Assembly (NCBI GenBank): GCA_023259675.1
Contig: JALRGT010000021.1
Coordinates: 1-47,126, forward strand
Length of the DNA: 47,126 bases
Reading direction: 5' to 3'
Source: Flavobacterium sp.
GTDB taxonomy: Bacteria; Bacteroidota; Bacteroidia; Flavobacteriales; Flavobacteriaceae
The notes under the pieces are model-generated. The model made no database searches, was not told the origin of the DNA, and was given only the letters and a program-made list of their open reading frames with translations. The translations under genes were made by a program, and so were the position numbers. Each line of letters starts with the position of its first letter. The first letter of the stretch is position 1. This document shows, one piece after another, positions 16,075 to 24,108 of the stretch.

Positions 16075-16449
16075 ATGAAGTTTATACATCGTTTTGCCTA
16101 TTATCTGGTAGGATTAGTAATAGGTTGTTTTTTTGTGGCACTTGTTTTTAGCGGAAAAGATACACGTTGCAACTATTTTCCAAATGCCAGAGTCCTAAAT
16201 GACATTCGCAACAAACCATTCCATTATTCTGAAAAAGCATCTCAAGTTTTGGCTGAACCTTGGATTGATACTCTTGATATCAAAAACACATTAGAATTTG
16301 GTGATGTTGATTTTGATAAAAGCAACACCGAATTTCGCAAAGCAAAAGTGTACATAATTGAAGGTAAAACTTTGAAAGGCCAAGAAATTATCCTAAAAAT
16401 AAGCAATCGGGAAGACAAAGCCACTTTAGAAGAAATTATCAAAAAATAG
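16075..16449 (+). CDS. Small membrane-anchored protein, DUF4258-like
   Basis: A 124-residue protein with one N-terminal membrane segment (about residues 8-27, FAYYLVGLVIGCFFVALVF). A soluble domain follows, ending GQEIILKISNREDKATLEEI, which resembles the DUF4258 fold. The segment KDTRCNYFPNARVLNDIR just after the membrane looks strongly constrained. The gene follows ald by 38 bp in the same direction, as I recall from other Flavobacterium genomes, and is closed by a strong terminator. Function unknown. Confidence 0.72.
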   Translation: MKFIHRFAYYLVGLVIGCFFVALVFSGKDTRCNYFPNARVLNDIRNKPFHYSEKASQVLAEPWIDTLDIKNTLEFGDVDFDKSNTEFRKAKVYIIEGKTLKGQEIILKISNREDKATLEEIIKK

Positions 16450-16463
16450 CATTTCCGTCCTTT

Positions 16464-16580
16464 GGGCGTGTCAGCCATAAAAAAAATGGGCTTATCATCT
16501 GTACGGTGATAAGCCCATTTTTTTGTGGCTGTCGGGCTATCCGCGCTACTTCGGTAGCTGGCTTTTATCCCTCACGCAAA
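16464..16580 (-). repeat. GCGTGAGGGAT-type intergenic repeat, copy C (reverse orientation)
   Basis: Read on the minus strand, this block gives TTTGCGTGAGGGATAAAAGC, then a GCTAC-CGAA-GTAGC hairpin (16545-16558), GCGGATAGCCCGAC, and finally ACACGCCC. It matches the framework of copy B at 12381-12490. On the plus strand the ends read GGGCGTGTC (16464-16472) and GTCGGGCTATCC (16531 on). The terminator hairpin of the upstream gene sits between them, flanked on both sides by GTC. The block is GC-rich against an AT-rich spacer. Confidence 0.55.
16480..16524 (+). terminator. Strong rho-independent terminator after the DUF4258-like gene
   Basis: A perfect 18-bp inverted repeat pairs 16480-16497 with 16507-16524 (AAAATGGGCTTATCA and its complement, 9-nt loop). 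It ends in a run of seven T, so it can act in both directions. The stem can be extended outward through CAGCCAtAA and TTgTGGCTG with one mismatch. Confidence 0.9.
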
Positions 16581-16913
16581 TCCGCTATCCTAATTCCATT
16601 TATTTAAACAATCCAATTTAAAGTTTATTTGCTAGGCTTGATTTTTTTATTTTTTTTGATCAAGAAAAAAAAAAGATGATTAAACGCTAACCTTATTCCC
16701 ATTTACACTAAAATCAAATTACTTTTGGTATACAAGAAAAACAATTGTTAAAACGACATTAATAAATCGATCCAAATGAATTAATGAGTCTCAAATCGTT
16801 AAGTTTGTTGTTATAAAAAACCTAAGCCGTGTTGGTCAGACTATAAAACAGGTATTAATCTTTATCCACCGGCTACAAATTGACCATGCCTTGAATTTTC
16901 AAAATATAAATAT
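16581..16913. other. Non-coding spacer upstream of the sialate O-acetylesterase gene
   Basis: This AT-rich stretch contains no convincing open frame. It holds a possible hairpin with poly-T loop (CTTGAT ... ATCAAG, about 16637-16665) and a TACTTTTG box at 16720-16727, which matches the -7 consensus but lacks a clear -33 partner. Nothing else is recognised. Confidence 0.5.
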
Positions 16914-18377
16914 ATGTTTTCCAAAAAATTGATTTTCTTAACTTTAACTGTTTTACTTTTATTCAACTTCAACCTTTTGTTTGGACAGATTACACTTCCG
17001 AAAATTCTGGGTCATAATATGGTTCTACAACAAGGAAAAGAAGTAGCTATCTGGGGAACCGCCAATCCAAGTGAAAAAATATCGGTTGCTTTTGCTGGAC
17101 AAAGCAAAAAAACGGTAGCTGATAACTCGGGAAAATGGTCCGTAAAACTGCATTCGATGAAGGCATCATTTACGCCACGCGAAATGACCATTAAAGGAAC
17201 CAATACAATTATCCTTAAAAATATATTAGTTGGAGAAGTCTGGTTCTGTTCAGGGCAATCGAACATGGAATATGCCATGCGAAAATACAGTAAATTCCAG
17301 ACAGCAGAGAAAGGAAACAGACCACCTGAAGACGATTTAAACACCGCAAATAACCCCAATATCCGCATTTTTCTTGACCGTCGAAAATACATGGATCCAA
17401 GTCCGGAACATATCGGATGGGACTCAGCAATGGGAAGACCATTGGTCGATTTTTCGGCTGTTGGTTATTATTTCGCAAAAGACTTGTATACCATGTTACA
17501 CGTGCCTATCGGAATGATTTCTGCAGCAGTACCCGGCAGTCGAATTGAGCCATGGATTCAGGCTTCCAAAATGGATATAGAACCTAAAATGAAAAACGGC
17601 AAAATTCTAGACAAACTTAGTGCTGATGGTGGTGATCCCGGTAAATTTTATGACACTATGATACAACCATTAATTCCATATACATTAAAGGGAATTCTAT
17701 GGTATCAGGGAGAATCCAATTGTTTTCTGAACGAAAATATCCGTTATGCCTATAAGTTAAAAACACTAATACAAAGTTGGCGTAACGATTGGGAAGATAA
17801 AAAGCTGCCTTTTTATTTTGTTCAAATAGCTCCCTATAATTATTCTTCCGCCAAAGATGTTCGTCCACATACAGCCGAAAATCTTCCTGAATTTTGGGAA
17901 GCACAGACGCTGGCTCTGCATTTGAAGAATACGGCTATGGTTACAATTACCGATTTAGTCGACAGCATTGCTGATTTACATCCTGGATATAAATGGGAAG
18001 TGGGTCGCCGTTTAAGTCTTGTGGCTGCAAATAAAGGGTACGGACAAAAAAAGGTTATTTGTTCCGGACCTGTCTACCAAAAAATGAAAATAGTAAACAA
18101 TACCATTGAAGTGACTTTTTCAAATGTTGGAAGTGGTTTGGCAAGCCGGGATAAAAAACCGCTTAGCTGGTTTAGTATTGCAGGAGCCGATGGAAAATTT
18201 GTACCGGCAAAAGCAGAAATAGAAGGCAATAAAGTATTAGTCTCAGCTAGTGAAGTTCAACATCCATATTCAGTGCGTTTTGGTTGGAACGAAGCTGCTC
18301 AATCCAATTTTATAAACAAAGAAGGACTTCCTGCAGTTCCTTTCAGAAGTGATAATCCGTGGGATAAACTTTTTTAA
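16914..18377 (+). CDS. Sialate O-acetylesterase, exported
   Basis: A 487-residue SGNH-type carbohydrate esterase of the SASA/DUF303 family, which removes O-acetyl groups from sialic acids or plant glycans. A signal peptide (LIFLTLTVLLLFNFNLLFG) predicts export. An N-terminal beta-domain (ILGHNMVLQQGKEVAIWGTA) precedes the catalytic domain with the nucleophile motif FCSGQSNMEY, the block GILWYQGESN, and a C-terminal Asp-His pair in ADLHPGYKWEVGRR. Full family length is present. It is a single gene that converges with ung, so it is probably a lone accessory glycan-degradation gene and not part of a polysaccharide utilization locus. Confidence 0.9.
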   Translation: MFSKKLIFLTLTVLLLFNFNLLFGQITLPKILGHNMVLQQGKEVAIWGTANPSEKISVAFAGQSKKTVADNSGKWSVKLHSMKASFTPREMTIKGTNTIILKNILVGEVWFCSGQSNMEYAMRKYSKFQTAEKGNRPPEDDLNTANNPNIRIFLDRRKYMDPSPEHIGWDSAMGRPLVDFSAVGYYFAKDLYTMLHVPIGMISAAVPGSRIEPWIQASKMDIEPKMKNGKILDKLSADGGDPGKFYDTMIQPLIPYTLKGILWYQGESNCFLNENIRYAYKLKTLIQSWRNDWEDKKLPFYFVQIAPYNYSSAKDVRPHTAENLPEFWEAQTLALHLKNTAMVTITDLVDSIADLHPGYKWEVGRRLSLVAANKGYGQKKVICSGPVYQKMKIVNNTIEVTFSNVGSGLASRDKKPLSWFSIAGADGKFVPAKAEIEGNKVLVSASEVQHPYSVRFGWNEAAQSNFINKEGLPAVPFRSDNPWDKLF

Positions 18378-18410
18378 TCAAACAATTTAATCAAACTAAA
18401 AAAATGGGAA

Positions 18411-19091
18411 TTATTGTTTAATCTCCCAATCTATTTCTGGTATTTGGTGTTCTTTCAAATAATGATTCGTCTGGCTGAAATGCTTGTTCCCAAACCATTT
18501 CCCCTGATTGGCACTCATAGGCGACGGATGTCCCGATTCTAATACCAAATGTTTGTTTCGGTCTATTTTACTGCCTTTTTTTTGTGCAAAATTCCCCCAA
18601 AGCAAGAACACCACATGCTCTTTTTCGTCCGAAATTTTTTGAATGACGGCATCGGTAAATTTATTCCATTCCAAATGTTTATGGCTATTGGGTTTGTCTT
18701 TACAAACGGTAAGCGAAGCATTCAATAGTAAAACACCTTGTCGTGCCCAATTTTCTAAATTACCGGAACTCGGAAAAAATATCACCCCTAAATCATCGTT
18801 CATTTCCCGGAAAATATTTCGTAAAGAAGGCGGAATCTTAACACCGTCATTAACCGAAAAAGACAAACCATTCGCTTCCCCTATCCCGTGATAGGGATCT
18901 TGACCGATAATGACTACTTTTAAATTGGAAAAATCGCAATAATTGAAAGCGGAAAAAATTCGGTCTTTAGGCGGAAAACAAATACCCTCTTGGTACTCGG
19001 TTTCTACCGTTTGCAATAATTCATTAAAATAAGGCTTCTGTAGTTCTTCAGACAGCAACAATTGCCATTCAGTCGATAGGTTAATTTGCAT
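18411..19091 (-). CDS. ung: Uracil-DNA glycosylase
   Basis: A 226-residue family 1 UDG that excises uracil from DNA. The catalytic water-activating motif is GQDPYHG (Asp in DPYH), the uracil-binding FSVNDG is present, and the leucine-loop motif is HPSPMSANQGKWFG. Length is normal. The start at 19091 gives MQINLSTEWQ, as usual for the family. It converges with the sialate esterase gene and diverges from mutS2 with a gap of about 110 bp. Confidence 0.95.
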   Translation of the reverse strand: MQINLSTEWQLLLSEELQKPYFNELLQTVETEYQEGICFPPKDRIFSAFNYCDFSNLKVVIIGQDPYHGIGEANGLSFSVNDGVKIPPSLRNIFREMNDDLGVIFFPSSGNLENWARQGVLLLNASLTVCKDKPNSHKHLEWNKFTDAVIQKISDEKEHVVFLLWGNFAQKKGSKIDRNKHLVLESGHPSPMSANQGKWFGNKHFSQTNHYLKEHQIPEIDWEIKQ

Positions 19092-19202
19092 CCATAATAA
19101 TTTCAGACAAAGTTCGTAAAGTTTTTGGCAAAGTCAATAATAAAGTAATGCATTTCACTTTGAAACTTTGTAACTTTGACCTTTTACAACTTAGATTACA
19201 AA

Positions 19203-21368
19203 ATGATATCCATCACCGAAAAAACATTACAAGACCTCCAATTTCCAACCGTTTTAGAAACCGTTTCGGCTATTTGCAATACCGATATCGGAAAACAGAA
19301 AGCCCTAGAAATTACGCCTTTCGGAGACAAAGAAACCTTGATGCAAGCATTAAAACAAACCTCTGAATATGTTTCTTCTTTTGACAACAACAATGCAATT
19401 CCGAATCATGGATTTGATGCCATAACCAACGAAATAAAATTTTTGGCTATTGAAGACAGTTTTTTGGAGGTTGGTAGTTTCAGAAAAATTGCCACATTAT
19501 CTTCTACAGCCAATTTTCTGTTACAGTTTTTAAAAAAATTCGAAGACTACTACCCTAACTTAAATAACCGCGCTTCACAGGTTACTTTTACCAAAGAAAT
19601 CATCACAGCAGTTGATGCCATTGTTGACAAATATGGTGAAATAAAAGACAATGCTTCCCCTGATTTACAAAATATACGACGCGACATGAATTTGGTTCGT
19701 GGTAAAGTCAACCAGAGTTTTGGCGTAGCATTGACCCAATACAACAGTCTAGGCTATTTAGACGACATCAAGGAAAGTTTTGTACAAAATCGCCGTGTTT
19801 TGGCCGTTTTGGCCATGTACCGCCGTAAAGTAAGGGGGACTATTTTAGGAAGTTCAAAAACGGGTAGCATTGCTTACATTGAGCCCGAAATGACCTTAAA
19901 ATACTCTCGCGAATTGAGTAATTTAGAATACGAAGAAAAAGAAGAAATCACCCGGATTCTAAAACAATTATCCAATACTATTCGTCCGTTTTTACCCGTA
20001 TTAATTCAATATCAAGATTTTTTAAGTGATATTGATGTGATTGCCGCCAAGGCAAAATATGCCAATCGCATCAACGGAATTTTACCCAATATCACCGAAG
20101 AACGCCGTCTTTATTTCAGAGAGGCCTATCATCCCATTTTGTATTTGACCAACAAAGAGAAGAAAGAGGTTACCTATCCGCAAACCATCGAATTGCATCA
20201 AGAAAACCGAATTATCGTGATCTCCGGTCCTAATGCAGGAGGAAAAACCATCTCGTTAAAAACCGTAGGTTTGCTCCAATTGATGTTGCAATCCGGAATG
20301 TTGATTCCGGTACACGAACGCTCAGAAACCTTTCTTTTCGACCGAATATTAACCGATATTGGAGACAATCAATCTATTGAAAATCACTTAAGTACCTATA
20401 GCTACCGACTTAAAAACATGAACTACTTCTTAAAGAAGTGTAATCGCAAAACGATGTTCCTGATTGATGAATTTGGTACGGGTTCAGACCCAGAATTAGG
20501 TGGAGCGCTGGCAGAAATTTTCTTGGAAGAATTCTACCATCGGGAAGCATTTGGTATCATTACGACCCACTACTCCAATTTGAAGATTCTGGCCAACGAA
20601 TTGCCTTTTGCAACCAATGCCAACATGCTGTTTGACGAAAAATCATTGGAACCCATGTATCAATTGATTTTAGGACAAGCGGGAAGTTCGTTTACTTTTG
20701 AGGTGGCATTGAAAAACGGAATTCCGTTCAGCTTAATCAATCGGGCAAAAAAGAAAATTGAAGTCGGTAAAGTGCGTTTTGACAAAACCATTGCCAATCT
20801 GCAAAAAGAACGTTCCAAACTGGAAAAAACCTCTCAAAATCTAAAAGAAGAAGAATCCAGAGCCCGTGAGGAAGGTCAAAAAATGGAAACCATCAATGTC
20901 AAAATCAAGCAAAAACTGGAAAGCTATCAGGAATTGTATGACAGCAATCAAAAAACCATTTATATCGGTCAAAAAATTGAAGATATCGCCGAGAAATATT
21001 TCAATAATAAAAACAAAAAAGACCTTATCGGTGAATTTTTGAAAATCATTGAAATTGAAAACTCCAAACGCAAGAAAGCCACTCCAAAAGAAGCCAAAGC
21101 GATTATTGCCAAGAAAAAAGAAATTATCGAGGAAGTAACAATTCATGTGGAAGAAATCCGAAAAGAAAAAAAGGAGAAGAAACTAAAACCCGTAATTGTG
21201 AAACCGAAACATATCTTAAAAATTGGTGATCGTGTTCGAATGATTGATGGTAAAGCAGTAGGAAGTATTGATGTCATCGAAAAAAATAAAGCAACCGTGA
21301 ACTATGGTATCTTTACTTCGAAAGTGAGTTTAGACGAACTGGAATTGGTGGAAGCGGTTAAGAAGTGA
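19203..21368 (+). CDS. mutS2: MutS2-type ATPase lacking the Smr nuclease domain
   Basis: A 721-residue MutS2-family protein. Core and clamp helices occupy residues 1-320. The ATPase has Walker A GPNAGGKT (342-349), Walker B FLIDEFGTGSD and the ABC-type TTHYSN. A long Lys/Glu coiled coil follows (about 530-650), then a KOW-like tail (KIGDRVRMIDGKAVGSI) that ends the protein. The roughly 80-residue C-terminal Smr nuclease domain typical of Bacillus or Thermus MutS2 is absent, so endonuclease activity cannot be assumed. Roles of the family include recombination suppression and ribosome rescue. I use the ATG at 19203 instead of the TTG at 19176, because a TAACTTTG box (19171-19178) overlaps that TTG. 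Confidence 0.88.
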   Translation: MISITEKTLQDLQFPTVLETVSAICNTDIGKQKALEITPFGDKETLMQALKQTSEYVSSFDNNNAIPNHGFDAITNEIKFLAIEDSFLEVGSFRKIATLSSTANFLLQFLKKFEDYYPNLNNRASQVTFTKEIITAVDAIVDKYGEIKDNASPDLQNIRRDMNLVRGKVNQSFGVALTQYNSLGYLDDIKESFVQNRRVLAVLAMYRRKVRGTILGSSKTGSIAYIEPEMTLKYSRELSNLEYEEKEEITRILKQLSNTIRPFLPVLIQYQDFLSDIDVIAAKAKYANRINGILPNITEERRLYFREAYHPILYLTNKEKKEVTYPQTIELHQENRIIVISGPNAGGKTISLKTVGLLQLMLQSGMLIPVHERSETFLFDRILTDIGDNQSIENHLSTYSYRLKNMNYFLKKCNRKTMFLIDEFGTGSDPELGGALAEIFLEEFYHREAFGIITTHYSNLKILANELPFATNANMLFDEKSLEPMYQLILGQAGSSFTFEVALKNGIPFSLINRAKKKIEVGKVRFDKTIANLQKERSKLEKTSQNLKEEESRAREEGQKMETINVKIKQKLESYQELYDSNQKTIYIGQKIEDIAEKYFNNKNKKDLIGEFLKIIEIENSKRKKATPKEAKAIIAKKKEIIEEVTIHVEEIRKEKKEKKLKPVIVKPKHILKIGDRVRMIDGKAVGSIDVIEKNKATVNYGIFTSKVSLDELELVEAVKK

Positions 21369-21385
21369 TCAGTCTGCAGTGTGTC

Positions 21386-21828
21386 ATTGCGAGGAACGAA
21401 GCAATCACACTATCACGAGTGAATGCAGCATATGAAAATGAGATTCCTTCGTTCCTCACAAGAAAAGCAAAAAAATGAAACCAGGATTTATGTACCTCAT
21501 TACCAATAAATATCAAACGGTAGTTTACACAGGCGTAACATCAAATCTACCTAAAAGAATTCTGGAACATATAAACAAAAAATATCCAAAATCATTTTCC
21601 GCCCGATACGATGTAAACATATTAGTTTATTACGAACAATTTCAATGGATTGGTGATGCGATAGCACGAGAAAAGCAAATAAAAGCAGGTTCAAGAGAAG
21701 CTAAAAATAATTTGATTCGGTCTATAAATCCAACATGGAAAGATTTATTTGATGAAATTAAAGATATAATGATTGAATAACACAAATAAAAAGGAAATAC
21801 GTAGTGAGATTGCTTCGTTCCTCGCAAT
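21386..21828. mobile_element. GIY-YIG gene framed by perfect 21-bp inverted repeats
   Basis: The left arm 21386-21406 (starting ATTGCGAGGAACGAAG) is the exact reverse complement of the right arm 21808-21828 over 21 bp. A third, near-matching arm in right-hand orientation lies at 21442-21459 (16 of 18). The left side alone therefore forms a complete short palindrome, as in gene-less copies of such repeats. The GIY-YIG gene at 21475-21780 lies between. Sequences built on ATTGCGAGGAACGAAGCAAT are common dispersed repeats in bacterial genomes, from general knowledge. Arrangement and enzyme type parallel the unrelated element at 5569-6047. Confidence 0.7.
21475..21780 (+). CDS. Small GIY-YIG nuclease family protein, repeat-framed
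   Basis: A 101-residue single-domain GIY-YIG nuclease. FMYLIT (residues 5-10) replaces the GIY strand, and YTGVTSNLPKR with Tyr18 is the YIG strand. Arg28, His32 and Glu66 (in AREKQIK) complete the active site. It shares the pattern YTGVTSNL..R...H, LVY...F, AI..EK.IK, SR..K..LI with the protein at 5668-5958, so the two are paralogues of one lineage, yet they sit in different palindrome families. The ATG at 21475 follows the inner repeat arm by 15 bases. It is inserted between mutS2 and a DCC-family gene, both on the same strand. Confidence 0.9.
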   Translation: MKPGFMYLITNKYQTVVYTGVTSNLPKRILEHINKKYPKSFSARYDVNILVYYEQFQWIGDAIAREKQIKAGSREAKNNLIRSINPTWKDLFDEIKDIMIE

Positions 21829-21837
21829 AATTAGAAA

Positions 21838-22251
21838 ATGCTAAACCTCCCTGAAAATAAAAAAATTATCTTGTTCGATGGAGTTTGCAATTTGTGCAAT
21901 GCATCGGTACAATTCATTATTAAACACGACAAGAAAGATATTTTTCGGTTTGTGGCTTTACAATCGGAATTGGGTCAGGAGATTATCAAACACATCGGCG
22001 TAGATATCCAAAATGTAGACTGCATCATTCTATACGAACCTGGAGTTGCTTATTATTATAAATCGGAAGCCGCATTGGAAATTGCAAAAAATTTGGGTGG
22101 AATTTATTATTTTGCTAGTCTTTTCAAAATAATTCCTTCCGCATTAAGAGATAAATTATACGATTATGTGGCTAAAAACCGCTACCGTTGGTATGGAAAA
22201 AGAGAAAGTTGCATGCTTCCCACCCCCGAATTGAAAGCAAAATTTTTATAA
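21838..22251 (+). CDS. DCC-family thiol-disulfide oxidoreductase-like protein (DUF393)
   Basis: A 137-residue protein of the DUF393 family, named for its N-terminal DxxCxxC motif, seen here as FDGVCNLCNASVQFI. It also has the family's FVALQSELGQEI, and the C-terminal AKNRYRWYGK with a late Cys. The thioredoxin-like fold suggests a redox role, but substrates are not established. The start ATG lies only 10 bases after the right inverted repeat of the preceding element, so that repeat forms part of its immediate leader. Confidence 0.88.
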   Translation: MLNLPENKKIILFDGVCNLCNASVQFIIKHDKKDIFRFVALQSELGQEIIKHIGVDIQNVDCIILYEPGVAYYYKSEAALEIAKNLGGIYYFASLFKIIPSALRDKLYDYVAKNRYRWYGKRESCMLPTPELKAKFL

Positions 22252-22325
22252 AATCTGTTCTCCCATTTTTTTTGAATCAATTTTATGACTTATTTTGTCT
22301 TGACAATTAAACTCCGATTTCAATA

Positions 22326-23318
22326 ATGAAAACACTCCTCAAAAATGCCCGAGAACAAAAAGGACTCAAAACGAGAGAAGTCGCCCAATTATTGAAAATT
22401 GATCAGGCTTTAATCAGTAAATTCGAAAGTGGCACCCGAAAACCAACCAAAGACCAAATACTAAAATTAGCTTCATTACTCGAAATCAATCTAGAAAACC
22501 TTATGATTGCTTGGTTGAAAGAAAAAATTATTTGGGAAATTGGAGAAGAAGAATTTGCCTTAAAAGCGCTGAAAGTTGCAGAAGCGGAACTGCTTTCCCG
22601 AAAAGAAGCGGTTTCTAAAATCATTTCCTCCCGATTGGAAAAACAACTTCTTGAAATCGACCAGCTCAAAGTTAAACTGAAACAATCCTTACCTTTTAAT
22701 AGTTTTCTGATTGACAAAAAATTAGAATTATTATACAATTTTGAGAGCAACCGAATCGAAGGAAACACCTTGACTTTTGACGAAATGCGTTCGGTGCTCG
22801 ATCAGGGACTCACCATTGCCGGAAAAAAGATGCGAGAACATCTGGAAATGATAAACCATCAGGAAGCCATAAATCATATCAAACATTTAAAACAAATCAG
22901 TGGAGATATCAACGAACGGGAATTCTTGGCTATTCATTCCCTTTTAATGAGAGGAATACCAAGTGATACTGCCGGACAATTTAAAACCGACGGCAATGCA
23001 AAAAAGAATATGGATACTTTATTCAGTTGGTATGAAACCAATAAAAAGAATTTACATCCTGTAATTCTTGCGTCCAAAATTCATACTTATTTGTACCAAA
23101 TTCAGCCATTCGCTACCCAAAATGGAACTATGGCTAGATTGTTCATGAACTGGATTTTACTTCAAAATGGTTACTGCATTGCCAATATCAAAGGAGATAA
23201 TGAAAACGCAAATCAGTACGAAAAGGCTTTAAAAAGCACCAATAAAGAAGACTTTACAGCCTATAGTGTGCAAATTCAAAAAGAAAGTATTCTCGATTAT
23301 TTTAAATTAATAGGATAA
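22326..23318 (+). CDS. XRE-Fic fusion protein with degenerate Fic active site
   Basis: A 330-residue protein with an N-terminal XRE helix-turn-helix (residues 4-60, containing TREVAQLLKIDQALISKFES) and a C-terminal Fic fold. The autoinhibitory helix motif S/TxxxEG is intact as SNRIEG (141-146). The catalytic motif, normally HPFxDGNGRxxR, reads QPFATQNGTMAR (260-271): the catalytic His is Gln, the acidic metal ligand is Thr, and the first Arg is Thr. The flap before it is also unusual. The frame is open to the end, so this is substitution and not frameshift. AMPylation is unlikely; a role as a DNA-binding regulator is possible. It converges with pcm, four bases apart. Confidence 0.85.
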   Translation: MKTLLKNAREQKGLKTREVAQLLKIDQALISKFESGTRKPTKDQILKLASLLEINLENLMIAWLKEKIIWEIGEEEFALKALKVAEAELLSRKEAVSKIISSRLEKQLLEIDQLKVKLKQSLPFNSFLIDKKLELLYNFESNRIEGNTLTFDEMRSVLDQGLTIAGKKMREHLEMINHQEAINHIKHLKQISGDINEREFLAIHSLLMRGIPSDTAGQFKTDGNAKKNMDTLFSWYETNKKNLHPVILASKIHTYLYQIQPFATQNGTMARLFMNWILLQNGYCIANIKGDNENANQYEKALKSTNKEDFTAYSVQIQKESILDYFKLIG

Positions 23319-23322
23319 ATTA

Positions 23323-23964
23323 TTAGTTTTTATCTTCCAATAATGGAACAAAACGAAACTCTCCAAACTCGTGTTTTTCGAATTGGGTTTCATTTTTCCG
23401 AATCAGCAACGTCATAATTTGAACCTCTTCTCCTAAAGGGATTACCAATCGGCCTCCTATTTTTAATTGGGCCATTAATGGTTTTGGAATGAATGGCGCC
23501 CCGGCAGTCACAATAATACTGTCAAATGGTGCATGTGTCGGTAAGCCTTTATAGCCGTCTCCAAAAGAAATATGTTTGGGACGAATTCCCAGTTTTGGAA
23601 ATAAAATAGAGGTTTGTTTAAACAGTTCGTTTTGCCTTTCCACGGTATACACTTTAGCGCCCATTGTATATAAAACCGCCGTTTGATATCCCGAGCCGGT
23701 TCCGATTTCTAAAACTTTATGTTCTTTTTTTATTTCCAATAATTGAGACTGAAAAGCAACCGTATAGGGTTGTGAAATCGTTTGTCCCGCACCAATAGGA
23801 AAAGCCTTGTCCTGATAGGCATAATCTTCAAAACTGGAGTTCAAAAAAAGGTGTCTTGGGATTTTGCCGATAGCGGCCAGAACATTTGTATCCGTAATTC
23901 CTTTGTCTTGTAAAACACTTACTAGTTGATTGCGAAGTCCTTGATGTTTGGCTGTATCTTTCAA
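23323..23964 (-). CDS. pcm: Protein-L-isoaspartate O-methyltransferase
   Basis: A 213-residue SAM-dependent methyltransferase that repairs isoaspartyl residues in damaged proteins. The SAM-binding motif I is VLEIGTGSGYQTAVL, preceded by the family signature IGAGQTISQPYTVAFQ. Downstream motifs IIVTAGAPFIPKPLMAQL and GGRLVIPLG are present. Length is normal, and no export signal is present, so it acts in the cytoplasm. Confidence 0.93.
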   Translation of the reverse strand: MKDTAKHQGLRNQLVSVLQDKGITDTNVLAAIGKIPRHLFLNSSFEDYAYQDKAFPIGAGQTISQPYTVAFQSQLLEIKKEHKVLEIGTGSGYQTAVLYTMGAKVYTVERQNELFKQTSILFPKLGIRPKHISFGDGYKGLPTHAPFDSIIVTAGAPFIPKPLMAQLKIGGRLVIPLGEEVQIMTLLIRKNETQFEKHEFGEFRFVPLLEDKN

Positions 23965-24108
23965 TTTATATTATTTTTATTTTGGTAAAAATAGAAAACT
24001 ATTTCTAATTCCAATTCCTCCTTTTTAATTTAAAATACAGGAATAATTGTTCCACAATCAGCAATAAACTTATTAATTTATTTCTATTTTTGTACAAACA
24101 ACTTAATT

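Noticed and set aside
16914..18377. Polysaccharide utilization locus around the sialate O-acetylesterase
   Set aside because: No SusC/SusD, glycoside hydrolase or anti-sigma gene is adjacent; neighbours are housekeeping genes.
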